A stretch of DNA of 64,000 bases, from NCBI GenBank assembly GCA_903960915.1, contig CAJCCO010000009.1:1-64000 (forward strand). Direction: 5' to 3'. The stretch's first letter is position 1, and each line of letters begins with the position of its first letter. Positions 43,525 to 51,529 of the stretch are shown here, one piece after another. The notes under the pieces were generated by a model. That model had not been told where the DNA came from. It did no database searches and saw nothing but the letters and a program-made list of their open reading frames with translations. The DNA comes from an uncultured beta proteobacterium. GTDB taxonomy: Bacteria > Pseudomonadota > Gammaproteobacteria > Burkholderiales > Burkholderiaceae_C. The position numbers and the translations under genes were made by a program.

Positions 43525-44514
43525 TTATTTCACTGCATTGATCTTGTCGACGATACCTGCCGGCCAGTTCTTGGCGTCATCCGATGCCAGGTACATCTTC
43601 TGCGCATGCTCACGGAATGCGTTCACATTGGGAACGTACACGTCCAGGCCCGCCTTGCGGAACGTCTCGGCCAACTCCGCTTCGCGTTTGGTGTGCTCTG
43701 CGGCGCTCCAAGCGATGGCTTTGTCGGCCGCGGCCTGAAATGCCTTCTGCCTGGCGGGTGACATGCTATTCCAAGTCTTCAAATTGACCGTGAGCAGGTC
43801 AAACGCCACCAGATGGGAGGTCAGCACGATCTGCCCCATGACCTCGTAGAACTTCATGTTCTGCACATTGGGCAGGGGATTGTCCTGGCCGTCCACCGCG
43901 CCGGTCTGCATGCCGGTATAGGTTTCGGCGTAGGCCATGGGCGTGGGGTTGGCACCCAGTGAACGGCCCAGCATCTGCCAGGTTTCTCCCGGCGGCATGC
44001 GCAGCTTCACGCCGACCAGGTCAGCGGGCACGTTGACCTTCTTCTTGCCTTTGAGGCCCACATGGCGGGTGCCGAAGAAGGTGGGGCCCAGAATCTTGAC
44101 CTTGACCTGGTCTTCGACCATCTTCTTCATCTGCGCGCCCAGATCACTGGCAAAAAACTGGGTCAGGTGGTTGGCGTCGCGAAACAGGTAGGCCGACGCC
44201 AGCACCGACCACGCCGGCACCTGCTTGGAGATGTCCTGCGGGGAGATGTTGCCAATCTCCAGGTTGTCACGCTGAAGCGCCACCAGTTCAGTGCCCTGGC
44301 GGAACAGCGTGGAGTTCAGGTGCATTTCCAGCTTGAAATCGGCGGCCACCTCCTTGGCAAACATATTCATCATCTCGGCGCGAATATCCTTGTCCGAGAA
44401 CACGGCGGCAAAACGCAGGTTGGGCTGAGCCTGTGCCCAGGTGGGCAGTGCAGTCATGGTCGCGAGAGCAGCGCCTGCAGCCAGCAAGTTGCGGCGGTTG
44501 GTCGAGTGGGTCAT
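43525..44514 (-). CDS. dctP: TRAP transporter substrate-binding protein
   Basis: A 329-residue periplasmic DctP-type receptor. The N-terminus has a twin-arginine-like signal (NRRNLLAAG followed by a hydrophobic run and TWAQAQ). The ligand-carboxylate arginine is in VGVKLRMPPGE, and GAVDGQDNPLPNVQ is the usual second motif. It is the second gene of the island operon, 56 bp after the aroQ-like gene. The specific ligand is not readable; operon context suggests quinate, shikimate, dehydroshikimate or a relative. Confidence 0.87.
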   Translation of the reverse strand: MTHSTNRRNLLAAGAALATMTALPTWAQAQPNLRFAAVFSDKDIRAEMMNMFAKEVAADFKLEMHLNSTLFRQGTELVALQRDNLEIGNISPQDISKQVPAWSVLASAYLFRDANHLTQFFASDLGAQMKKMVEDQVKVKILGPTFFGTRHVGLKGKKKVNVPADLVGVKLRMPPGETWQMLGRSLGANPTPMAYAETYTGMQTGAVDGQDNPLPNVQNMKFYEVMGQIVLTSHLVAFDLLTVNLKTWNSMSPARQKAFQAAADKAIAWSAAEHTKREAELAETFRKAGLDVYVPNVNAFREHAQKMYLASDDAKNWPAGIVDKINAVK

Positions 44515-44570
44515 GGTGAGGTCTCCTTTATATTGGTTAGTCGATAGCGTTGAACAATTCGGTTTGATCT

Positions 44571-45026
44571 TCAGGCGACAGGGCTTGCTGCGGCAATACG
44601 CTGGGCCACGGCGCGTAGGGCCATTTCGTAGCCATAGGGGCCAAAGCCGCAGATTACGCCCGTGGCACCCAGTGATATTACCGAGTTCTGGTACAGCGCT
44701 TCGCGTCGATGGATGTTCGTGATGTGCACCTCGAAGACGGGCTGATCCAGTGTCTTGAGGGCATCCAGTAGGGGGATGGAGCGGAACGACAGCCCGGCCG
44801 GATTGATCACGACCGCGGCACCCTGTTCACGCGCTTCCTGCACCCAGTCGACCAGCACGCCCTCATGGTTCGACTGCAAAAACCGGCAGGTCAGCCCGAC
44901 GTCCTGGGCCACACGCATGCACTGTTGTTCCACCTGAGCCAGCGTGGTGCTACCGTATAGATGAGGCTCGCGGATCCCTAGGAGGTTGAGATTCGGGCCG
45001 TTGAGGACATAGACGGATGGAGACAT
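44571..45026 (-). CDS. Type II 3-dehydroquinate dehydratase-like protein
   Basis: A 151-residue AroQ-fold enzyme. The opening VLNGPNLNLLGIREPHLYG keeps the catalytic Arg and Tyr, and EVHITNIHRRE keeps the catalytic Glu/His. But the loop that normally reads NPA(A/G)-x-THTS reads NPAGLSFRS, so the conserved histidine is Phe and the following residue Arg. It may act on an altered substrate, or be a weaker enzyme. It is the first gene of the operon, divergent from iclR. Confidence 0.78.
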   Translation of the reverse strand: MSPSVYVLNGPNLNLLGIREPHLYGSTTLAQVEQQCMRVAQDVGLTCRFLQSNHEGVLVDWVQEAREQGAAVVINPAGLSFRSIPLLDALKTLDQPVFEVHITNIHRREALYQNSVISLGATGVICGFGPYGYEMALRAVAQRIAAASPVA

Positions 45027-45090
45027 GGGTTAGGCTTCGCTGCGATAACGGTTGTTTATGACTCTAATTTTTAGCCTGTGATCCGCATTC

Positions 45091-45110
45091 CACTTCCATT
45101 TTGGAAAGTG
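45091..45110. promoter_or_regulatory. Candidate IclR operator
   Basis: A near-perfect inverted repeat: CACTTCCA, TTT, TGGAAAGTG, with one extra A in the right arm. It lies centrally in the 108-bp divergent gap between the aroQ-like gene and iclR, where an autoregulated IclR operator is expected. An AT-rich -10-like TATAGAAT follows toward iclR. Confidence 0.5.
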
Positions 45111-45134
45111 ATTTCGTAATATAGAATAAACGCC

Positions 45135-45920
45135 ATGAGTTTGGCACTGGACCGGGGACTTTCACTGCTGGAGCATCTGGCTCAACAGCCCGATGGCGTG
45201 CCTTTGGGCATGCTGGCCAGCGAGTTGGACATTCCCCTAAGCGCCTGTCATCGCCTGCTGGTCGAATTGCAAAAACGTGGTTATGCGCGGCAAGAGTCCG
45301 ATGGTTATAGGCTGACCACCAAAGTAGTGACCCTAGGTCTGGGCTATCTCACCAATGTGGGCATCGTTGACATGGCCGAGCCCTTGCTTGAGCGGCTGGC
45401 CACAGCGTCTGGTGAACTCGTACGTTTATCCATCGTCGATGATGATCGCCTGACCTGGGTCGCCAAGGCCCAGGGCATGCGTCGGGGGCTGCGCTATGAC
45501 CCCGACATGGGAAGCGACGCCAGACTGTCCTGCACGGCCTCAGGCCATGCTTGGCTGCTGACGCTCAGCGACGAAGAGGCGCTGACACTGGTGACAAAGC
45601 AAGGCTTTGGACTGGTCAGGGACTATGGCTCCAAGGCGCCCACAACCGTCAAAGCGTTGTTGGGATTTCTACATGCTGCGCGAGTACGGGGCTACGCCAT
45701 GATCGACGAGGTGTTCGCGCCGGGTATGACGGCCATAGCGGCGCCTGTAATGAGGCGTACCGAAGCGATTGGCGTAATCAGCATTGCAGGGCCACGTCTG
45801 CGATTTACCAAAGATCGCATGCATGCACTTGCGCCAGCACTTTTGGCAGCCGCAGGCGAACTCGGGGCCATCAGTCGTAGCGGAAATTTGTCCGGACGTC
45901 CTCCGCTTGGTAAGGGGTAA
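45135..45920 (+). CDS. IclR-family transcriptional regulator
   Basis: A 261-residue regulator with an N-terminal winged helix-turn-helix (LGMLASELDIPLSACHRLL and QKRGYARQ) and a C-terminal effector-binding domain (GLRYDPDMGSDARLSCTASG, then GVISIAGP). IclR proteins of this kind control uptake and breakdown of aromatic and hydroaromatic acids. Being divergent from the aroQ-dctPQM-aroE operon, it very likely controls it, probably as a substrate-sensing activator or repressor. Confidence 0.88.
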   Translation: MSLALDRGLSLLEHLAQQPDGVPLGMLASELDIPLSACHRLLVELQKRGYARQESDGYRLTTKVVTLGLGYLTNVGIVDMAEPLLERLATASGELVRLSIVDDDRLTWVAKAQGMRRGLRYDPDMGSDARLSCTASGHAWLLTLSDEEALTLVTKQGFGLVRDYGSKAPTTVKALLGFLHAARVRGYAMIDEVFAPGMTAIAAPVMRRTEAIGVISIAGPRLRFTKDRMHALAPALLAAAGELGAISRSGNLSGRPPLGKG

Positions 45921-46065
45921 AGGACCTGGCAGCGCAGGCTAGATTACTAATGCGAGTAGCCAATTCTTCAAAAAACAAGTGGCGCTATGTGGGACGTGCA
46001 GCGTGGCTCAGTTGGGGAAATGAATAAACAATGCAGCGGGATCGTAGCAAACGGAACTCTGCTTG

Positions 46066-46197
46066 CTAGCGCCGCTGATAGCAGTCACTGAACGTCTGCT
46101 TTTGCATACCATTTACATTCACTTTGGGCAGAATGGCGACCGACACGAACGACAACTGACTGGTATCGGAATAGTAAATCCTTGGTCGTCGCTTCAT
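46066..46197 (-). pseudogene. IS30-family transposase N-terminal fragment
   Basis: The frame starts at the ATG at 46197 and reads MKRRPRIYYSDTSQ, which matches my recollection of the usual first residues of IS30-type transposases (MKxRPRIYYS). It then loses similarity and stops after 43 codons. GGAAGGAG lies a few bases upstream, as in intact elements. The rest of the transposase and a second end are absent, so this is a remnant. Confidence 0.5.
46069..46090. repeat. Right copy of imperfect island-flanking repeat
   Basis: Agrees with 40719-40740 at 18 of 22 positions and lies in the same orientation. It overlaps the end of the transposase fragment. Confidence 0.4.
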
Positions 46198-46366
46198 CTG
46201 CAACACTCCTTCCGTTTTCGCGGTGGTTAGTATGTTGCATCGACCGGTCGAATCCGCCGCCCAATGCAGTCATGAGCAACCACTTTCTCCCTTGCTTCTT
46301 TTCAAGTGCCCAAGCACTCAATCAAGCCATTGCAGTCGTTGCAACTCCCGATTCAACGGCCAGTCA

Positions 46367-46555
46367 CTAATTGCTTGAGTCAATAGTCTCCGCAGCCGAC
46401 AACACCGCACCCCCAGTCAAATTCACATCAACTGAGTTCGGCCGAGCAAGCAATGGTTTTTTGTAGAGCAACACGAGTGGACGTGTTGGCAAATTGGGGG
46501 TAGCCCCCCTGGGCAGAAAAGGTAACTGCCGTTGGCGCGCGGTTTGACGCTGCAT
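46367..46555 (-). CDS. Doubtful small hypothetical protein
   Basis: A 62-residue frame from the ATG at 46555 (MQRQTARQRQLPFLPRGATP...) with GGGAG eight bases upstream. It is rich in Arg, Pro and Leu and has no domain I know. It lies in a decayed region, so it may be real but short, or chance. Confidence 0.3.
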   Translation of the reverse strand: MQRQTARQRQLPFLPRGATPNLPTRPLVLLYKKPLLARPNSVDVNLTGGAVLSAAETIDSSN

Positions 46556-46637
46556 ATTTCTCACTCCCTGACTTACTTTATTTATGTGCTGGAGTCTAGC
46601 AAACGCCCTCTGTAAAAACCGTGTTCGTTTTGAAATA

Positions 46638-46652
46638 TTTCCCCAAGGGAAA
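46638..46652. promoter_or_regulatory. Inverted repeat TTTCCC-CAA-GGGAAA
   Basis: A perfect 6-bp inverted repeat upstream of the TauD-like gene, directly before a 12-bp tandem repeat array. Operator or small hairpin; unassigned. Confidence 0.35.
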
Positions 46653-46654
46653 AT

Positions 46655-46723
46655 CCTTGGTCAATGCCTTGGTCTATGCCTTGGGCTATATCTTGGTCTA
46701 CGCCTTTCTCAATTCCTTGGCCC
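46655..46723. repeat. 12-bp tandem repeats, about six copies
   Basis: Units like CCTTGGTCTATG run six times with drift, ending 27 bp before the TauD/TfdA-like gene. On the minus strand the repeat stays open and would encode QGID-like tetrapeptides within a 57-codon frame (46582-46750) without a good start codon. Such Gly-Ile-Glu/Asp-rich repeats are typical of C-terminal tails of Rpn-type putative nucleases, so a remnant is possible. Confidence 0.5.
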
Positions 46724-46749
46724 GTTAAAAGTCTGCAGATAATCAGCGC

Positions 46750-47802
46750 ATGAACCTAGCGCATCTGCCCCAAACAATCACTGGCCCTGCAGCCTGGCTT
46801 GGCCCAGCCATGGCGCTGGACGAAGGGCGATGGTTGTACCAACTTTCGGCAGAAGATATGGCGGACCTGGAAAACGCTGCGCGGCATTTCCTCTCGTTAG
46901 AACGCGACTTGGGCGAGATGACTGCGGCTGACTTCCCCTTGTCTTCATTTGCCGGCCACTTGCAAGCGCTGCGCAACAAGCTGTTGCATGGCAACGGTAT
47001 TGAGGTGCTGCGTGGCTTGCCGCTTGCGGGCTACTCGCAGAAGTTTGCAGCCACGGTTTTTTGCGGTGTTGGCGCGCATCTGGGCACTGCACGGTCACAG
47101 AATGCGGCGGGCCACATCCTCGGGCATGTTCGCGACCTTGGCGCATCGTCCGCAGACCCCAATACGCGCATTTACCAAACGGCCGAGCGCCAGACTTTTC
47201 ACACCGACAGCGCCGACGTGGTGGGTTTGCTGTGCATTCGCGAGGCCAAGGAAGGTGGCCGGTCTTTGCTGGTGAGCGCGGAGTCCATCTACAACCGCAT
47301 GCAAGCGCTGCGCCCCGACCTGCTAGAAAAACTGTTCGACCCACTAGCCACCGACCGCCGGGGCGAAGTGCCCGAAGGCGCCAACCCCTGGATGACGATA
47401 CCCCCGCTAAGCTGGCATGAAGAACGGCTGACCGTGTTCTACCAACGCCAATACATAGACAGCGCGCAAAGGTTCGAAGGCGCCATGCGCCTGACCCCTG
47501 CGCACGTTGAAGCGCTGGACATGTTTGATGCCTTGGCCAACGACCCCCAATTGAATTTCGGCATGCAGCTGCAGCCCGGCGACATGCAGTTCGTCTACAA
47601 CCATTCGCAGTTACACGACCGCACCGGCTTTACCGATTGGCCTGAACCAAACAAGAAGCGACACCTGCTAAGGCTCTGGCTTTCCCTACCGGGCGACCGC
47701 CCGCTGCCGGAATGTTTCAAGCAGCGCTACGGCTCCCTAGAGATCGGCCAGCGAGGCGGCATTGTGACCAAGGCCACGCGGTTGCATGCGCCTTTGGACT
47801 AG
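46750..47802 (+). CDS. TauD/TfdA-family Fe(II)/2-oxoglutarate dioxygenase-like protein
   Basis: A 350-residue protein. The facial-triad HxD is visible as FHTDSADVVGLLCIRE (near residues 149-164); a distal histidine lies in FVYNHSQLHDRTGF and the 2-oxoglutarate-binding arginine in KRHLLRLWLS. The substrate is unknown. It lies at the edge of the aldarate cluster, convergent with the glycerate kinase gene, and need not belong to it. Confidence 0.8.
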   Translation: MNLAHLPQTITGPAAWLGPAMALDEGRWLYQLSAEDMADLENAARHFLSLERDLGEMTAADFPLSSFAGHLQALRNKLLHGNGIEVLRGLPLAGYSQKFAATVFCGVGAHLGTARSQNAAGHILGHVRDLGASSADPNTRIYQTAERQTFHTDSADVVGLLCIREAKEGGRSLLVSAESIYNRMQALRPDLLEKLFDPLATDRRGEVPEGANPWMTIPPLSWHEERLTVFYQRQYIDSAQRFEGAMRLTPAHVEALDMFDALANDPQLNFGMQLQPGDMQFVYNHSQLHDRTGFTDWPEPNKKRHLLRLWLSLPGDRPLPECFKQRYGSLEIGQRGGIVTKATRLHAPLD

Positions 47803-47810
47803 GCCAAACT

Positions 47811-49151
47811 TCAAACAACCAACAACGCCCTGAAGTCATTCACGTTCGTATGCGTGGGGCCGGTGACGAAGAGGCTGCCCAGGGCTTCAAAGTAGCCGTA
47901 GGCGTCGTTGCGGTCTAGGTGGTCGCTGAGTTTCAGGCCCAGTTGGCTGGCGCGGGCCAGGGTGTCGGGGGTGACGAAGGCGCCTGCGTTGTCTTCTACG
48001 CCGTCAATGCCGTCGGTGTCTGCGGCCAGGGCGTACACACCGGCTTGGCCTTGCAGCGCTTGCGCCAGGCCCATGCAAAATTCGCCAGCACGGCCACCGC
48101 GCCCGCGCGGGGTGCCGGGGGCTTGGGGGCGTATGGTGACGGTGGTTTCACCGCCGCTCAAAATTACGCAGGGTTTTTGAAACGGTTGGCCGGTGCGGGC
48201 TACGGCGCGCGCCAGTGCGGCGTGCACTTTTCCCACATCGCGTGACTCGCCTTCTATTTCGTCGCTCAAGATATAGGCGGCAACACCGGCCTGGCGTGCG
48301 GCTTGTGCTGCTGCCTCCAGCGACTGTTGCGGCGTGGCAATCAGGTGCACCTGGGCGCGCGCAAACACCGGGTCATGGGGTTTGCGGCTCTCCAGCTGGC
48401 CCGTGGCCAGTTGCTCGGCAATGGCGGGCGGCAGTTCAATTTGGTAGCGGCGCAAGATGTTCAGGGCGTCAGCGCAGGTGCTGGCATCGGGCACGGTGGG
48501 GCCGCTAGCAATGACGCTGGGGTCGTCGCCGGGCACGTCGCTGATGAGCAGCGTGAGCAGGCGGGCAGGCGCGCAGGCGGCGGCCAGTCTGCCGCCTTTG
48601 ATACGCGAGAGGTGTTTGCGCACACAGTTCATCTCGGCAATGTTGGCGCCACTCTCCAGCAATGCTTGGTTGATGCGTTGTTTGTCTTGCAGCGTGAGCC
48701 CATCCGCAGGCAGCGTCAGCAGCGAGGAGCCGCCGCCAGAAATCAGGCACAGCACCAGGTCGTTGTCAGTCAGGCCTTGGGGCAAGGCCATCATGCGTTC
48801 GGCAGCGGCCAAACCGGCGGCATCGGGCACCGGGTGGGCGGCTTCCACAATTTCAATACGTGGCCGCACGCCCGCAGGCCGCTCGGGCGTATGGCCGTAA
48901 CGGGTGACGACCAAACCCGACAAGGGCGCCTCGGCGGGCCACAAGGCCTCTACCGCATGCGCCATGGCGGCGGCAGCTTTGCCAGCGCCCAAAACTACGG
49001 TGCGCCCAGAGGCTTGGGGCAAAAATGCGCCCATGCTGTGCAAAGGCATGGCGCGCCGCACCGCAACGGCAAACAACTGCTGAAGAAACGCCAGCGGCGC
49101 AGTTACCGGGTCAGCCGTTACAACGTTGTCCAAGGGCGTGGTTTTATTCAT
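47811..49151 (-). CDS. Glycerate 2-kinase (GckA/TtuD, MOFRL type)
   Basis: A 446-residue kinase that phosphorylates D-glycerate to 2-phosphoglycerate. The N-terminal domain has GAGKAAAAMA and LISGGGSSLLTLP; the C-terminal MOFRL domain has LSGGETTVTI, GRGGRAGEFCMG and ADTDGIDG. The ATG at 49151 is chosen over an upstream frame. It completes the aldarate route after GarR. It lies downstream of gudD on the same strand. Confidence 0.87.
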   Translation of the reverse strand: MNKTTPLDNVVTADPVTAPLAFLQQLFAVAVRRAMPLHSMGAFLPQASGRTVVLGAGKAAAAMAHAVEALWPAEAPLSGLVVTRYGHTPERPAGVRPRIEIVEAAHPVPDAAGLAAAERMMALPQGLTDNDLVLCLISGGGSSLLTLPADGLTLQDKQRINQALLESGANIAEMNCVRKHLSRIKGGRLAAACAPARLLTLLISDVPGDDPSVIASGPTVPDASTCADALNILRRYQIELPPAIAEQLATGQLESRKPHDPVFARAQVHLIATPQQSLEAAAQAARQAGVAAYILSDEIEGESRDVGKVHAALARAVARTGQPFQKPCVILSGGETTVTIRPQAPGTPRGRGGRAGEFCMGLAQALQGQAGVYALAADTDGIDGVEDNAGAFVTPDTLARASQLGLKLSDHLDRNDAYGYFEALGSLFVTGPTHTNVNDFRALLVV

Positions 49152-49192
49152 AGGAATGGGGTGCGCGGGTGGTGCTCTGGGGTACGCAGGGT

Positions 49193-50581
49193 TTAGCGAA
49201 CCAGGCAAGGCGATTTGGGATTGAAGCTCCAGCCGGGCAGCAAGTACTGCATGGCCACCGCATCGTTGCGGGCGCCCAGGCCATGTTGCAGGTACAGCTG
49301 GTGGGCTTTTTCTACCTCCACCATGTCCAACTCTACGCCCAGCCCAGGCTGGGTGGGCACGGCAATGTTGCCGTCCACAATTTGCAGGGGGTGCTGGGTC
49401 AGGCGTTGGCCGTCTTGCCAGATCCAGTGGGTGTCAATGGCGGTAACTTTGCCGGGTGCGGCAGCCGCCACATGGGTGAACATGGCCAGTGAGACATCAA
49501 AGTGGTTGTTGGAATGCGAGCCCCAGGTCAGCCCCCAGGTCTGGCAGGTTTGGGCGACGCGCACTGAGCCTTGCATGGTCCAGAAATGCGGGTCTGCCAA
49601 TGGAATATCTACCGACTGCAAGGCCAGCGAATGGGCCAGCTCGAGCCAGTCTGTGGCCACCATGTTGGTGGCGGTTAATAGCCCGGTAGCACGCCTGAAC
49701 TCGGCCAGTATTTCGCGCCCGGAGTACACGCCTTCTGCCCCGCAGGGGTCTTCGGCGTAGGCCAGCACCTGGTGCTGATCGCGGCACAGACGCACCGCAT
49801 CTTTCAGCAGCCAACCGCCGTTGGGGTCCAGGGTAATGCGCGCCTGGGGAAAGCGCGCATGCAGGGCCTGCACAGCTTCAATTTCTTCCTCGCCACGCAG
49901 CACGCCGCCCTTGAGCTTGAAGTCCTTGAAGCCATAACGTGCATGGGCGGCTTCAGCCAGGCGAACAATGGCGTCGGTGTCCAGGGCTTTCTCATGCCGC
50001 AGGCGCAGCCAGTCGTCATTAGCCTCAGGTTCGCTGCTGTAAGGCAGGTCTGTACGTGTGCGGTCGCCCAGGTAAAAAAGATAACCCAGCACCGCTACAT
50101 GGCTGCGCTGCTGGCCTTCACCCAGCAAGGCGGCCACGGGCACATTCAAGTACTGGCCCAACAAGTCAAGCAAGGCGCTTTCAACAGCGGTAACGGCATG
50201 TATGGCAATGCGCAGGTCAAAGGTTTGAAGGCCGCGGCCACCGTGGTCGCGGGTAGAGAAGGCCTCGCGCATGCTGTTCAACACCTGGTTCCAGGCGCCC
50301 AAGGCTTGCCCAAGCACCAGGGGCACGGCATCTTCTAACGTCTGGCGAATGCTCTCGCCACCGGGCACTTCGCCCACACCGGTGTTGCCGCTGCTGTCGG
50401 TCAAGATGACCAGGTTGCGGGTGAAAAACGGGGCATGCGCGCCGCTGAGGTTGAGCAACATACCGTCGCGCCCCGCAACGGGCACCACGCGCATGGCGGT
50501 GATGGTGGGGGTGTTGCCGACGGGGGTAGTGGTAGTGGTAGTGGTGGGGGTGGGGTTGTGGGTAGAAGCGTGCATGTTCAA
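49193..50581 (-). CDS. gudD: Glucarate dehydratase
   Basis: A 462-residue enolase-superfamily enzyme that removes water from D-glucarate to give 5-keto-4-deoxyglucarate. The opening core [18 protein letters not shown] is typical of GudD. The catalytic lysine is in FKDFKLKGG, metal ligands in TLDPNGGW and EDPCGAEG, and the catalytic histidine in [14 protein letters not shown]. The first about 20 residues are a Thr-rich low-complexity extension (seven Thr in a row) not expected in the family. It is followed by glycerate kinase; a 17-bp operator-like motif lies upstream. Confidence 0.92.
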   Translation of the reverse strand: MNMHASTHNPTPTTTTTTTPVGNTPTITAMRVVPVAGRDGMLLNLSGAHAPFFTRNLVILTDSSGNTGVGEVPGGESIRQTLEDAVPLVLGQALGAWNQVLNSMREAFSTRDHGGRGLQTFDLRIAIHAVTAVESALLDLLGQYLNVPVAALLGEGQQRSHVAVLGYLFYLGDRTRTDLPYSSEPEANDDWLRLRHEKALDTDAIVRLAEAAHARYGFKDFKLKGGVLRGEEEIEAVQALHARFPQARITLDPNGGWLLKDAVRLCRDQHQVLAYAEDPCGAEGVYSGREILAEFRRATGLLTATNMVATDWLELAHSLALQSVDIPLADPHFWTMQGSVRVAQTCQTWGLTWGSHSNNHFDVSLAMFTHVAAAAPGKVTAIDTHWIWQDGQRLTQHPLQIVDGNIAVPTQPGLGVELDMVEVEKAHQLYLQHGLGARNDAVAMQYLLPGWSFNPKSPCLVR

Positions 50582-50592
50582 TTCAAATTTCT

Positions 50593-50606
50593 AGCTGCGA
50601 GCAGCT
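50593..50606. other. Inverted repeat in gudD leader
   Basis: AGCTGC, GA, GCAGCT form a perfect 6-bp stem 12-25 bp upstream of the gudD start (minus strand), overlapping the expected ribosome-binding region. It could influence translation. Confidence 0.35.
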
Positions 50607-50627
50607 GCAAGCAAGTGCCGAAACAAA

Positions 50628-50644
50628 TCAGTCATCATATGACT
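50628..50644. promoter_or_regulatory. Candidate FadR-type operator, gudD side
   Basis: TCAGTCATCATATGACT contains a perfect inverted repeat AGTCAT/ATGACT around CAT. It lies 47-63 bp before gudD and overlaps the regulator gene's stop codon. A 12-of-17 match recurs at 51494-51510 in the other control region. Confidence 0.5.
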
Positions 50645-51446
50645 AGCTGGGTTCAACCTGAGATTTCTTGAGCCGGTCTTTGCTGTTGGCCAGGTGGGTT
50701 CTCATGGCGGCACGGGCGGCATCCACGTCTTGGTTGAGCAAGGCGTTGTAAATGTTTTCATGCTCACCATGCACGCGGCGCAGGTAGTTCAAGCGGCCTT
50801 CTGGGGCGCTATTGGGCGTGTTCACGCGGGTGCGCGGAATGATCATGGTGCCCAGGTAAGTCATCAGGTCAGAAAAGTGGCGATTGCCCGTGGCGCGTGC
50901 CACCTCCATGTGAAAGTTGAAGTCTGAAGGCACCGCGTCAGAGTCTTCTTCAATCGAGGTTTCAAAGGCATCGAGCATGGCTTGCATGGCCTGCAAATTT
51001 TGGGGCGTACGCCGTTGCGCTGCCAACCCAGCCGCCTCGGTTTCCAGGCTGATGCGCAGTTCCAGCAGAGCGATAACGTCAGCAACGGTGGCAAAGTCAA
51101 CGTCGGCAATTTTGAAATTACCGGTGTCTTGAATGGCCAGCGCAAAGGTGCCCACCCCGTGGCGGGTTTCTACCAATCGATTCGCCTGCAAACGCGAAAT
51201 AGCCTCACGCACCACGGTACGGCTGACATCAAATTGGGCCACGATTTCGGACTCGGTGGGCAACTTGTCGCCAGGCTTGATCAGGCCCTCACGGATGCTG
51301 GCCGCCAGGCTTTCCATCACCTCATTCACCAAGCCGCGCACACGTCGCGGCCGCACCAATGCGGCGTCGGCATCGGGCACCGCAAGCGCGCCGGGCAAGG
51401 GCTGGGGGTGGCCGGGGTTTTGACTAGGGGTTTGCACTAGGTCCAT
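50643..51446 (-). CDS. GntR/FadR-family regulator with FCD domain
   Basis: A 267-residue regulator: N-terminal winged helix (KLPTESEIVAQFDVSRTVVREAISRL) and a C-terminal FCD effector domain (LLELRISLETEAAGLAA; NFHMEVARATGNRHF). FadR-type regulators of hexuronate/aldarate genes (one called GguR) have been described in Proteobacteria, from memory; this protein's place between gudD and udh makes it the obvious controller. It probably binds the two 17-bp motifs at 50628 and 51494. AGGA lies 8 bases before the ATG. Confidence 0.87.
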   Translation of the reverse strand: MDLVQTPSQNPGHPQPLPGALAVPDADAALVRPRRVRGLVNEVMESLAASIREGLIKPGDKLPTESEIVAQFDVSRTVVREAISRLQANRLVETRHGVGTFALAIQDTGNFKIADVDFATVADVIALLELRISLETEAAGLAAQRRTPQNLQAMQAMLDAFETSIEEDSDAVPSDFNFHMEVARATGNRHFSDLMTYLGTMIIPRTRVNTPNSAPEGRLNYLRRVHGEHENIYNALLNQDVDAARAAMRTHLANSKDRLKKSQVEPS

Positions 51447-51493
51447 TCAAAATTCCTTGACGTGGATGAAGTCAGAGATAACAATTTAACACA

Positions 51494-51510
51494 TCAGACA
51501 ACATACAACA
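51494..51510. promoter_or_regulatory. Candidate FadR-type operator, udh side
   Basis: TCAGACAACATACAACA matches the gudD-side motif at 12 of 17 positions. It lies in the 83-bp divergent gap between the regulator gene and udh, 20 bp before the udh start. Confidence 0.42.
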
Positions 51511-51529
51511 ATAAGTTTTACCTTCTTTT

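Larger units (their letters stand above)
45921..46749. other. Gene-poor 829-bp region
   Basis: No full gene is convincing. It contains the right copy of the island-flanking repeat, the start of an IS30-type transposase on the minus strand, a doubtful small frame at 46367-46555, and a 12-bp tandem repeat before the TauD-like gene. It looks like a site of past insertion and decay. Confidence 0.6.

Noticed and set aside
46085-46321. Minus-strand frame of 78 codons covering the transposase fragment
   Set aside because: It is in a different frame from the recognisable IS30 start and has no features of its own.
51457-51470. FNR-like TTGACGTGGATGAA before the FadR-type regulator
   Set aside because: 8/10 match, but it lies about 10 bp before the start codon on the wrong side for an activator site.
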